Shown here piece by piece: positions 10,080 to 20,919 of a stretch of DNA of 64,000 bases (positions are counted from its first letter, which is position 1; each line of letters starts with the position of its first letter). The translations under genes were made by a program, and so were the position numbers. This stretch comes from Tolypocladium sp. Sup5 PDA-1 (taxonomy: Eukaryota; Ascomycota; Sordariomycetes; Hypocreales; Ophiocordycipitaceae), in NCBI GenBank assembly GCA_000750105.3, contig JPHH03000027.1, forward strand, positions 62,001-126,000, read 5' to 3'. The notes below the pieces were generated by a model. The model was not told the origin of the DNA and did no database searches. It worked only from the letters and a program-made list of their open reading frames with translations.

Positions 10080-12212
10080 ATGGCTGCGAGGACGGCGATG
10101 GCCACGAGGGCGATGTTGGGAGCATGTTGCGCGAGGGGCGCGTGTGCCGTGCAGAGGAGGCTCATGGCGACGGATGAGGGGTTCAGCATGCGGCGCGGGC
10201 CGAGCGAGGTGTGTCATCCCAACATCATAAACGCGCACTCGGGTTAAGAGTCTCGTCTGAGCTCTGGACCTCACTGCTGTGGTGGATGAGAGCGGAGGAG
10301 GAGCGAGTTGCAGCTGCTCTGACGAGAGTCTCTCATGAGATTCTGTCTTCTTCTTGTTATCCTCCCTCACCAGCTCAACACCACGCTCTGCAACCTCACG
10401 ATCCATGCTAACAACCTCCAGCCCGCCCTCTACACCGGCACCATCCCGCAGCACTTCGCCTCCACCGTCTCCCGCCACGGCGACCGCCCCGCCGTCATCG
10501 CCCGCGCCCCCTGCCTCCCCTCCTCGTCCTCCGCGGCCGAGACGACGCTCACCTACCACGCCCTCGACCTCCTCTCCAACCGCCTCGCCGCCTCGCTCGC
10601 CTCCCTCGGCGTCCGCAAGGCCACCCGCGTCGCCGTCTCCCTCGGCAACGGCGGCCCCTTCGCCGCCCTCACCTACGCCGTCTTCAAGCTCGGCGCCGTG
10701 CTCGTGCCCCTGAACCCCAGCTTCAACGCGGCCCAGGTCGCCGCCGCCCTGCGCCACCTGCGGGCCGAGGTGCTCGTCATCGGCGCCGTCACGGACCTCG
10801 CGTACAAGCCCGGCCTGGGGAGGGGCAATGAGGCGCTGTTGGAGGCCGTGGCGGGCGATCTCAGGGGCGGCAAGGTTGATAGCGAAGAGGTGCCGAGTCT
10901 AAGGCACGTCGTCGTCGTGGATAACCGGGCGTACCATCCGCAAGTCTCCTTCGACCTCGACGCCTGCCGCGCCCTGACCCCCTACGCCGCCCTCCTCGAC
11001 GGCTCCGACCGCCCCGTCACGCCGTCGGCGCCGCTCTCCCCCTCCGACACCATCAACATCCAGTTCACCTCGGGCACCACCTCGACCCCCAAGGCCGCCA
11101 TGCTCGCCCACACCTCCATCCTCAACAACGGCGCCTTCATCGCGCACCGCATGGGCCTCGATCCCACCGACCGCATCGTCGTCCCGCCCCCCTTGTTCCA
11201 CTGCTTCGGCTCCGTGCTCGGCTACATGGCCACCGCCACCACCGGCGCCGCCATCCTCTTCCCCAGCCCGGCGTTCGACCCCGTCGCCACGCTGCGCATG
11301 TGCCTCGCCCACGACGCCACGGGCCTCTACGGCGTCAGCACCATGATCGTCGCCGTCCTCGAGGCCCTCGACGCCGGCGCCGTCGGCCGCGCCCCCCAGC
11401 ACCTCCGCAAGGGCATCGTCGCCGGCAGCAGCGTCCCGGCGCACCTCATGGAGACCATCTACGCCCGCCTCGGCCTCGAGGACCTCGTCATCTGCTACGG
11501 CATGACCGAGACCAGCCCCGTCAACTGCATGACCGCCCCCGCCGACCCCTTCGACAAGCGCACCTCCTCCGTCGGCCGCCCCATGCCCCACACCGCTGTC
11601 AAGATCGTCGACCCGGCCGACCGCTCCCGCGTCCTGCCCCTCCACACCCGCGGCGAGCTCGCCGCCGCGGGGTACCTCGTCATGAAGGGCTACTACGGCG
11701 ACCCCCAGCGCACCGCCGAGGTCCGCGTCGAGGAGCCCGACCCCGACGGCGGCAGCAGCACCGTGTGGATGTACTCCGGCGACGAGGCCGAGATGGACGA
11801 GCAAGGGTACGTCACCATCACCGGCCGCATCAAGGACCTCATCATCCGCGCCGGCGAGAACATCCACCCCCTCGAGGTCGAGAACTGCCTCTTCCAGCTC
11901 CCCGGCGTCAAGGAGGTCAGCGTCGTCGGCGTCCCGGACCCCCGCCTCGGCGAGAGCGTCGCCGCCTTCGTCATCCCCCGCCGCGGCTGGGCCACCGACG
12001 CCTCCTCCGGCGGCGCACCGGGCTTCACAGGAAACGGTGGCGAGGCTCTGTCGAAAGACGACGTTCGCGCGTGGGTGCGCACCCGGCTGTCGAGCCACCT
12101 CGTGCCCAAGCACGTCTTTTGGGTCGACGAGTACCCCAAGACGGCGAGCGGCAAGATCCAAAAATTTAAGCTGCGTGACATGGCGACCGAGGCGTTGAAG
12201 GACGAGTCATGA
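10080..12212 (+). CDS. Acyl-CoA synthetase / AMP-dependent ligase, likely mitochondrial
   Basis: Activates a carboxylic acid (probably medium-chain fatty acid; substrate inferred) to its CoA ester through an acyl-adenylate. Exon 1 (10080-10208) encodes an Arg/Ala-rich, acid-poor leader (MAARTAMATRAMLG) typical of a mitochondrial presequence and ends GPSE. A 213-nt intron (GTGTGT donor, GCTAAC branch site, CCAG acceptor at 10421) joins it to PALYTGTIPQHF, restoring the family's usual GPsePpL start. The protein is 639 residues. Adenylation motifs are present: FTSGTTSTPKAA (about 258-269), YGMTETSP, YSGDEAEMDEQGYV, GRIKDLIIRAGENI, and PKTASGKIQK with the catalytic Lys. The phosphate loop has Ser-Thr and Ala where Gly is usual. 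An ATG inside the intron at 10335 is in frame and would give a different, hydrophobic N-terminus. Confidence 0.88.
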
Positions 12213-12702
12213 GAGCAAGCGTAGAAGGTTCTGCAGAAATCTTGGATGGAAAGCATAAGGACGAAAGTATACACCAATTTCTAGGTGGTAGTTTGGATAT
12301 CTACAATGGGAGCATTTAGTCAGGGGTCATGTCACCTCGAGACTCAAATCTCGTACGTAGGCTTGCGCAGACATGTTGGATAGCAGCCAATACCCAGGCC
12401 GCAGTTTACTCCGTAAAACAACCCAAAATCTTTTCATCAGTAGTCTTTTCTCAGCCAATGCAGTCAAACAACCCGTGGTTGGGGTCTCTACCCACGCGAA
12501 TGCCCGCCCCTTGCCTACAAGCCCGGGATGCTGGGCAATACCAGTCCCAGCTCCCGAGCGAGGCTCCATGATGGAAAACAAAAAAAGGTTAAAACAGAGC
12601 TGGGAATCGTCAACCAGCATGGGCCATGCACATGGCTCCTGAAACACCCGTGTCGCCGCCATGGTTCAATAACCTGCATCTTGTACCCGATGCGCCCATT
12701 GT
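12213..12702. other. Convergent intergenic spacer
   Basis: The 3' flanks of the acyl-CoA synthetase (+) and ceramide synthase (-). No gene seen. A TACTCCGTA copy lies at 12407-12415. Confidence 0.6.
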
Positions 12703-14552
12703 TCAGTCCACCTGCTTCTCGCAACCGATACGCCCAAGCAACTCCTTACGATCGCTGTGCCCCGGCAAACTCACCCCCGAGCTGCTGCCCTGGCGCTTAA
12801 CCCCGGTCCTGCGCTCCCAGTTCTTGAAGTTCAGCGCCTCGACGCCAACCTCTTCCTCGAGCGGCCGCGCCGCCTCGTATATGAATTCGTCCTCTTCGTC
12901 CTCTTCTTCGGCTTCGTCGTCGCTCCGCGTGTCCTCGGCTCCGTCTCCGCGAATAACCTTGATAGCGACGCGGACGATCATCGTGAACCAAATAATAGTG
13001 ATGACCTGGAGCAGGAGGAGCGGGGTCAGGAAAGCCCACTTGACTATTCCGTTGTAGCAAACGCGGCCGGTAGAGTTCATGAAGGGCTCAACGAGGTAGG
13101 ATAGGCCTGCGGGAGGGTCCTCCGGTCCGATGAGGTTCGAGGTGGGGCCCCTGAAGCAGCCGGACGGCATGATGCTCGGCGTATGAGCATACACCGACCA
13201 GCACACCATGATGTAAAAGATGTGACGGGCCACAAACCACGAGACCATGAAGACGCCAAAGGCAATGTCGCAGAGTTTGTTGTAGCCAGTGTATTTGAGG
13301 CACTTGGCGACCTGAGTAAGGAGTAAGAAGTCAGCTTGTCCTTCACAGAGACATGGCACGCTGGCCATTTCGTGTCCCGGGCGACTCACGGGGAAGAACA
13401 GGTCCACCACGTCCATGATAACCAAGATATAGTTACCAGCGGGGGTGTAGTGGTACGAGTAGCACGACGAGATGAGGGCCGTGGTGATGATGTGGTGGCT
13501 AAACATTTGCCAGTGGTCCTTGCGGCGCTCTTCAATGTTGATGACAAGGATTTGCTGCAGCCAAAAAGACCACTGCGCCAGGATATAGCTCTTCATGATT
13601 CCATCCATCTCCCTGTTTGGCCAGGCGGTCCAGAGTGCGCGCATGTTGAGGAAGTAGGGCGACGTGCTGTAAATGTACTGTGTTGCGCATTCAGGTCAGC
13701 CTGGTCGAGCTATACACAGCGTCTGCGTTTGGGGCTTCGGGCAGAGCCTACCATGCCGAGCGTCCAAAAGACGCTGTAGTACACCAGCAACCAAGCCTGC
13801 TCGCTGAACCGGGTCAAAGTCTTTCGCTTAGTGACGCCCTGGAGCCTGGCGAATGGCGCCAAAATGTATTCCATGGTGCCGGCGCGCAGGCCAGTGAAGA
13901 GGACAACGCAGAAGGTGATGAAGTATGCGTCATCGGAGCCAATGCCGTATCTTCCCGTCTCTTCGTTGCGGTAGGCGAGGCGAACGAACTTGCGAGTGTG
14001 TATCCTGGCCTTGGGGATGAAGCTGTGGGCAAGGAAGAGGAGGGAGAGGAGGTTAAAGGAGAGACCTGTTTAGCGCAAGCAGTTGTCAGCATGATTGCAC
14101 TTGGAAAATCGCAGGTAGTATAGCTTAGGGTCGCGGCCTGTTGAATGTCTCGTCGACGCCGCGGAAAGGGGACGGGGCGTATTGGTGGGTGGTCCCGTGT
14201 CTCGAGAGTCTCACTGCCGGCGGGCCGAAGATAAAAGACGGGGAAGGGGAAGCGCACCGATTTGGTTCTCGACAAACCAGCGAGCAAGGTGCTTCCAGGT
14301 GCCGTCCTCCTTGCGCTTCAGCCTCCTGACGAGCACGACGTTGCTGCCAGAGGTCTGCATGTACAATGGCCCGTTCATGTTGGAGCCCGTCTTGAGCTGC
14401 GGTCGTGCGGCAGCCTTTGCGGCGCCGACAGCGGCCGTGTCGTCGACGGGCGAGGGGGGCGGTTCGCGGCGGTCCGAATCGCTCATGGTGGCGGCCTTGA
14501 GCTGGCTGGGAGGCGGAGGATCGAGCGGGCCGGTGCCCGAGGCTCTCTCCAT
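12703..14552 (-). CDS. lag1: Ceramide synthase (Lag1/Lac1 type, TLC domain)
   Basis: ER membrane enzyme that N-acylates sphingoid bases with fatty acyl-CoA to make dihydroceramide. Four exons: 14552-14258, 14065-13752, 13677-13390 and 13311-12703, with introns of 192, 74 and 78 nt. All junctions hold frame; for example ENQI|GLSFNLL, TLGM|YIYSTSP and DLFFP|VAKCLKY. The product is about 501 residues. The Lag1 motif is visible: HWQMFSHHIITTALI with the paired catalytic His, then ILVIMDVVDLFF. Several hydrophobic segments span the middle. The C-terminus is strongly acidic (DDEAEEEDEEDEF), a region known in yeast as a docking and phosphorylation site. A good acceptor (CTGAC branch, CAACAG) lies just upstream at about 14585, so there is probably a 5' UTR intron; an alternative first ATG is 14486 (MSDSDRREPP). 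Confidence 0.9.
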
Positions 14553-16039
14553 CTCTGCTTCTGTGCCCTCGTGCGGCAGAATGTCTGTTGAGGAGGAGGA
14601 GTAGGAGTAACGTCAGAGCCGAGGTGGGAAGCGCTTGGTGGTGGAACTGTACGGAGTAGGTGGTGGGGGACTGTGTTTCTGGGACACGAGAGCAGTGTCT
14701 AAGCGACAGGCGCAAGAGCTCTGAGCCAAGTAAAGCAGCAAGCAAGTAACCAGCCTCGGTTCACCAAGATGCAGAAGACGATGCGCAAAAGCAAGGGGGA
14801 GCAAAACGAGTGAAGGGAGGGACTGGGCCTTGGAGGAGGGAGAAAGAGAGGAGTCGAGGAGTGCCTAGGTTCGTCTTGTGTGGAGAGAGTTGAGGGGGGG
14901 GGAGAGGGAGCGATGTGGGCAAGATGCGATAGATGGATGGATGGATGGTGGGCAAGGTGTGGTTCAGGAGAAGCAGGTGCGCTCCTACCACTGCACTTGC
15001 TCGCCGAGGAGAGAGCGTCGACTTGGCATTGGAAGTACCGACGTCGCGCAGCCCCAGTCCAGGGGTATCTCTCGCAGCCGGGAACGAGGGCGTCACGGTT
15101 CGACCTCCCGTCTCTTCAGCTTCTCCCATCCATCCATGCCTCGATATCTCGGTTTAGCACTCGAGCCATGTGCCCACGGCCCCTGTGTTCAAGGTTCAGC
15201 GAGCCAGGGCCCCCGGTGGCCCTGGCGGTTGCCACCAAAAAGAGCAGTTTAAAGCAGTTCAAAGCACTGGCCCCTCCGGTCCTCTATCCGATGTTCCTGC
15301 AAATCCAGCCACAGGAGAAAGTCAATGGATTCCACGCCATCAAGCGCTGTCAAGACTGCGGGGAGAGACGAGACCCAGCCAAAGAACATGCACGAGAAAT
15401 AAAGCCAAGGAACATGGCTGGCTGGCGGCGGGACGGCGGGTACAAAATTGGTGATCCCTGACAGGGTCCAATCCGCCGCCCGTTGACTGGACGCCTCATT
15501 GCCATGTCGTTCGTCAGGCACCGCCCTGTCCGTTGTCGAACCCCTGAATGATTCAGTGCACGCACATGGAGGCCTACGAGCCTCTCCTGGTGCACGTCAA
15601 CCTCGGCGCATCCATTGATCGCCTTCTACATGCAAACCCACAGCTGACGCTTGACAAGCTTGTGGATTAAAGGCTCAACGCGCAGGAGAGATCTGGCGAT
15701 TGGACCCCATCTTTATTCATCGGTCGTTTCATCTGAGATGCGGGATCCATCTGCCTGTGACTTTGTTTCCTGTTAGCGCGTGCTCATCCCGCATCAATCT
15801 GCTGCCGCTAGCGATGCAGCTCCCAGAGATCTCCATGCCATGCATGCAGATGGACTGTTGCACTTCTACGTCCATCAATCTCGCCGTGTCATCTACTCTA
15901 CCTCGCACCGCTGCACGATTACGTCGGTGTGTACCAAGTACTTCGTAGTCTCGAGCGCGCAGCTGAGCTGCTGCTCCCGCTGTCTCACTCAACAAAGCCA
16001 AATGATTTTTTGCTATTAACACTGGCTTGGCATCCCCTG
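14553..16039. other. Intergenic, no supported gene
   Basis: Upstream region of the ceramide synthase, with a pyrimidine-rich minus-strand leader, a GATG tetranucleotide run at about 14932-14947 and a TACGGAGTA copy at 14650-14658. I see no gene. The right end (15730-16039) stays open in one minus-strand frame that continues from the neighbouring pseudogene, which may be its decayed tail. Confidence 0.5.
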
Positions 16040-16905
16040 GCCTTAATCGACAGGATAGGCACGCGACCTCGACGATAGAATGCTGCTGCGCGTCCTGCAG
16101 CGACGCAATGGAGAGGTAGAGATAGCGGCGGATATCAGGGCGGCCCTCCGGCTGCAAGAGTCTCGGGGGCGGCGCTCGGGGCTTGTTGTCCAACAACGGA
16201 AGCGCATAATAGTTCTGCTCAAAGGTCGTTCAGGTTGAAGACCTTTAACTCCTCGTGACCGTGCGAGGCCGCCAAGCTCCTCCAAGACGAACCAGGCATC
16301 TCCCATCGACGAGGTCGGCCCAGCCGGGTCGGGGTTATCTGCAGCGAGGTCGAGCTTGCTCACGCCGTGGTCGAGACAGATCCTAACACCGCCTGACTGC
16401 ACGTGGCTTCCACCCAAGACGGGCATTCCCACATCGCGCTCCCAGGAGTTGATGGATTGAAACGGCAAACTCGTCGCCGTCTCCCTTTCATCCAGCAGCG
16501 AGTCGCACTGCCGACCCCGCTGCAACGCCGAAAGCAGCCTCCATAAGGTCGGCTCAGGGCAGCACTCTGCCACCATATCGCGTAGTTCCCAAGGCAAGCC
16601 GCAGGTAGCTGAGAGCCAAGTCACAACAACATCACCAGTATCGTCCCAGTATCTACTTTGGGTAGTCTAGGTGGCATTGCCAGGTACTGCGTTCTTGGCA
16701 AAGGTTTCGTCTACAAAACCGACCGTCCAAATGTTCTGCACACGCTGCCGTGTCGCCGGATCACCTGGTAGCAATCGACGTGGGAGACGAATGCCTCCCT
16801 TTCCTTGCACCCAAGCAACCCTAGTACCAGCACAGAAGCCATAACGAACTCCGTCCCTGCTCGTAGGCCGTAATGCCGTGGAGCCTTCAGCCCCGAGGGG
16901 GAAAG
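16040..16905 (-). pseudogene. Decayed protein-coding relic of unknown family
   Basis: A protein-like frame runs from about 16905 (DGVRYGFCAGTRVAWVQGKG, then NIWTVGFVDETFAKNAVPG) into an in-frame TAG at 16669-16667. It continues through TCGLPWELRDMVAECC, SINSWERDVGMPVLGG and GVRICLDHGVSKLDLAADN to about 16230. After an apparent indel the likely continuation is in another frame (NYYALPLLDNKPR, then RRYLYLSIASLQDAQQ). No full-length frame exists and no intron resolves the stop. The LPWELRDMV phrase is reminiscent of fungal F-box-like proteins, but I do not recognise the family. Confidence 0.45.
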
Positions 16906-17375
16906 GCGAAGCTCAGAGTATACGCTGAGAACCTCGGTGACTCGAGTCTACCTAGTTGCGCCCTCCCACTGCTGACGGTTCATTCATGTCTCCAACGAGT
17001 TAAACACCCCGATCCCGTCGATACTGCATACATCCAGGCGCAAGCTTATGACTAGTAGAAAGTTGGGATATTAGTCAATCAGTAAACACTCTGAATCAAT
17101 CAATGCCTTGAAGTCGCTGAGCACCCGCCTACCCTAGACCTCCCTCCCCACGTGGGCCCCTGCACAGCCACGCTTCCGTCATATCCAGGCGCCAGCATCA
17201 GCCTCACGCCACCCTCCACATGACATCCTCCAACCCCATCCGAGCTGACGACGAAGCATCATCACCACCTCGTCGACAATCGCCCTGCAGCATCGTCAAC
17301 CAGCCGCATCTCGACACAAGCATAAACCTACACCACGCCTTTGCCTCGCGCACACCGCGACCGAACACCCGCATC
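16906..17375. other. Intergenic / Bax-inhibitor promoter
   Basis: No gene seen. It holds the upstream region of the Bax inhibitor gene. An in-frame ATG at 17220 could add 52 residues to that protein, but the internal start is preferred. Confidence 0.5.
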
Positions 17376-18384
17376 ATGGCCTCCAACACAAAGTACCAGC
17401 CTGCGCCGCAGCAGGACCCCGACGACTTCACCCATGCGCCGCCTGCCTACAACGCCGGGGGCTCCTCGTCGCGCGATGAGACGCAGAACCTGTTTGGCGC
17501 GCCGCGCAGCAGCGAGGATAACCTGCCGGATGACTTCAAGGTAGGTTCACGAGCCTCTGCGCAGACAGAGAGAGGGGGAACCGTGGTGGCGAACGGGGCA
17601 TACGAGGAGGAGGTGTACAAGTCCAATCACTAACATGTCTGCCTCATAGTTTGGCGGCTCCGTGGCCGAAGCCACCGTCGACATCCGCAACCAGTTCGTC
17701 CGCAAGGTCTACACCATCCTCACCATCCAGCTGCTCGCCACCGCCGGCGTGAGCTCCCTCACTTTCTTCAGCGAGTCCTACAAGGCATGGATCCAGAGCC
17801 ACCCGGCCGTCGTCTGGGTATCCGTACGTTCCCTTCAAACTATACCATCCATGACTACAAGAAACGTTGGTCGCTAACTTGTCACCGTTTAGCTTATTGG
17901 CGCCATGGTCTTCATGGGCCTCACCTACTGGAAGCGCAAGTCGTACCCGACCAACCTGCTCTTCCTCTCCCTCTTCACCATGGCCGAGGCCTACACCATC
18001 TCCGTCATCGTCTCCTTCTACAAGACCTCCGTCGTCCTCAACGCCGTCGTACTCACCTCGGCCATCTTCGTCTTCCTCACCATCTTCGCCTGCCAGTCCA
18101 AGTACGACTTTACCTCGTGGATGCCCTATCTCTTCGGCGCCCTCTGGGGCCTCCTCATCTTCGGCCTCATGGCAATGTTCTTCCCCTATAGCTCCACCAT
18201 GGAACTCGTCTACGGGGGCGTCGCCGCGCTCATCTTCAGCGCCTACATCCTCGTCGACACCCAGCTCGTCATGCGCCACCACCACGTCGAGGAGGAGATT
18301 GCCGCCGCCATCAGCCTGTACCTCGACATCATCAACCTGTTCCTCGCCATTCTGCGCATCCTCAACAGCCAGTCCAACAACTAA
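17376..18384 (+). CDS. bxi1: Bax inhibitor-1 family protein (TMBIM, yeast Bxi1-like)
   Basis: Multi-spanning membrane protein of the TMBIM family, known to act at the ER or vacuole in calcium balance, the unfolded protein response and cell-death control. Three exons, 17376-17540, 17650-17823 and 17893-18384, encode 276 residues. Introns of 109 and 69 nt are phase 0. A soluble N-terminal tail of about 70 residues (PPAYNAGG, DETQNLFG) precedes ATVDIRNQFVRKVYTILTIQLL, the family signature start of the membrane domain. Seven hydrophobic segments follow. Near the end, AAISLYLDIINLFLAILRIL matches the conserved C-terminal core. The start MASNTKYQP is the usual family start. It converges on the septin gene. 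Confidence 0.93.
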
Positions 18385-19248
18385 GTTGGGGGCCATGTAG
18401 ACCAACGAAGGAATACCGGTGATGTTCAAGGCATAAATACGAGTTGTACCGGCTTCGAATCCTCCGAGTATGGGGTCAAGCACGAGGATGTAGTGCTGGA
18501 GTGTTTTACCATGGGAAGCGCAGATGGCGCATACTGGGATAGGCGTTTTCTCTACTTTGTTTTGTTCATTCTACTAGCGTCAGTAATACAGACTGGGGTC
18601 GGCTTGCACTGCCATATTCAACACCTTCACTTGTCCACATCTGCTCTGCACACTCCTGGCTCCGCTTTACAAGCAAGGCTGAAAGTATTTGATATTTGCA
18701 TTAGAAGTCCACTAGAAGGCTAGGAAAAAGGAGAAATAAGCGGGATGCCGCGGGGAAAAGGCCAGGCAACAAACAAATGGGATACCGATACAGCTAAAAC
18801 AGGGCATCAGGCCGCGGGTGCGCTGCTGATGTGACACACACTCGTTCCAACCATGCGATTGCCGTATAATGACCACCACAAATCCCTCCCGTCTCCTGTT
18901 GTATTACTTTCATCAGTTGCATGCCAGAGCCATCCCCGCGCGGAGGCCCGTTGTGAGAAACCATCAACAGCGTCGAGCGAGCTGGCCGACCTGCTCCTCG
19001 GGCTTCTCCCCCCTTGATACTCCGTCTCGGTTTCTACCATCATCTCATTCATAGGCAGCTTTTAAAGCAGGGCGGTGGGTGAAGAACAAATTCGACTCGA
19101 TTTTGCTGCTGCCAGGGGAATACTCTCTGACCTTCCCGCTTCTTCAGTCATGGGAAGGGAAAAGAACCAACGCCGAGAGCAATAAATAGACCAACATCGC
19201 ACTTTTTCAGGATACCGCTGAAAGAACCAGTATGTCGTGTGAGATGAT
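18385..19248. other. Convergent intergenic spacer
   Basis: The 3' flanks of the Bax inhibitor (+) and septin (-) genes. I see no additional gene in 864 bp. Confidence 0.6.
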
Positions 19249-20919
19249 CTACTCCGTGTGTTCGCCGTTGGCCTCGGCTGCGGGGGCCGCCGCGGAAGCC
19301 TCGCGCTGCATGCGGGCCTCGATCTCGCGGAGCTGCGACTCGCGAGCCAGCAGCTCCTGTCGCTTCTCGTTGATCTCGCGCTGGACCTTGAGTTCGATCT
19401 CGCGCAGCTTCTCCTCCTCTCGTCGGAGCTGTTCCTCCTTGAGGCGGACAGACTGGGAGGCAAGGTCTTCGGGGTTCATGGAGCTGTCGGCACTTGTCTC
19501 CGGTTAGCACTAAGCGATTAAAGCATGGAACGAGACTGCGTCAACGTACTTTCCAGAAGCACCGTCGACGCTCTTGGACAGCTTCTCGGTACGGTAGTTC
19601 TCGTACAGGAAGTCGTGGGTGATTTCCTTGAGGTCAGCCAGATGGCTGTGGAGGAGCGCGGAGCGGATGGCCAGGAAGTCAGAGTGACGAGGGTTGTCGA
19701 CCTCGACGACACCCCAGGGGTACTGGCGAGCGCGGACCTTGCGGCCGCCAATCTCAACAATGTCCTCGGAGCCGACAATGGCAAAGGGCATGAGCCCTCT
19801 TAGCTCAGCGTTCTCCTCGACGGTGTCCTCGTCGTCCTCCTCGATATCGTAGGGGAAGTTGTAGACGGGGATTCGGTAGTGCTCAATGTCCTCCATGACC
19901 AGCTTCTTCGACTCGGCAAGCTCGGCGGGGGTGAGGGAGTCCGCACGTCCGATGACGGGGATGACGTTGACACGGGGGGCGAGGCGCTTCATGAGCTCAA
20001 TGTCGAGCTCCCGCAGACTGCAAGTTTCATGTGAGTAAAGATGTCGTGTAAATCGGCAACAGCTGCATCTCGGTGTGCTTACCCATGGCCAGTGGGAGTG
20101 ATGAAGTAGAGCATGGAGTGGACTCGGTTATCCCTGAAGCGCGGGTTACGCTTAATGCGAGACTCCTCGGCCAAGATGTCATCGTATTGCCTCTCGAGGT
20201 ATCCGACAATCTCTGCAAAGCTGCCCGAGGTGTTAGCATGGATGGGCGAGGGGAGAGAGGGAAGTGGCGGGCATCGAGGCGCACCTAGCTTCGTTGTCGA
20301 TCTGGTCACCGAATCCAGGGGTATCGACAATGGTCAACGAGATGCGGGTGCCCTCCTCGTCAAGCTCGAGCTCTAAACCGATCCAGTCAGCACAAGGCGA
20401 CCTGCGAGGCTGCGGCTGGGAAGTACTACACACCGACTGTGACGGGACGGATCTTGACACCGTCCTCAACGTGAGCGTCGGTGGCATCATCAGCATCCTT
20501 ATGCTGGAGGACATCCTTGCCGCAGAGGGTGTTGACGAATGTGGTTCGGCCTGGTCAAGCGGCATTAGCTGCGTTCGTGAAGCCAGTGGGTGCTGGCGGT
20601 GGGCTCGCGGGAGCGCAGTGCTCGTGGTGAAGATTTAGGGGAGGAGGCGGCATGGGGCGCGTACCAGTTCCAGAGGCACCACAGACCATCAGGCAGAACT
20701 GAATACCCTTCTTGACGTTCTTCTTCCGGCGGATCATCTTCTATTGCGAGCAGCGAATGAAGGTCAGCAAGCGATCGTGCGGTGCCGCAGAGGGCGGGAT
20801 TGAGCTTCTCGCGGTCGCCCACGACGGCGGATGCTGGGCCAATTCTTTCTGCGAACGGACCGCAGCAGCAGCCAGGGGCAGGACGGGGGCAGGACTGGAC
20901 GTACGGCGGGGGACGACAT
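19249..20919 (-). CDS. cdc11: Septin, Cdc11/AspA type
   Basis: GTP-binding protein that assembles into septin filaments at septa, hyphal tips and branch sites. Seven exons: 20919-20905, 20740-20665, 20550-20434, 20372-20285, 20220-20083, 20017-19550 and 19492 (or 19483)-19249. The product is 381 or 378 residues. The first coding exon has only five codons (MSSPA), with a GTACGT donor joining to KMIRRKKNVKKG. The nucleotide loop reads GASGTGRTT, with Arg where Lys is usual. Other motifs are the switch DTPGFGDQIDNEA, the G4 region VIGRADSLTPAE, and the septin unique element around GSEDIVEIGGRKVRARQYPWG. The C-terminus is a charged coiled coil (KEEQLRREEEKLREIE). Introns are 51-164 nt. The last intron has two in-frame acceptors nine bases apart. 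The Cdc11 assignment rests on remembered family sequence. Confidence 0.92.

Noticed and set aside
9663..10757. A 364-codon minus-strand frame overlapping the acyl-CoA synthetase start
   Set aside because: Gly/Glu/Val-rich antisense noise; the plus strand has a consistent spliced leader and conserved enzyme sequence.
10899..12161. A 420-codon minus-strand frame inside the acyl-CoA synthetase
   Set aside because: Repetitive Gly-Val-Asp-Ala composition and complete overlap with conserved adenylation motifs on the other strand.
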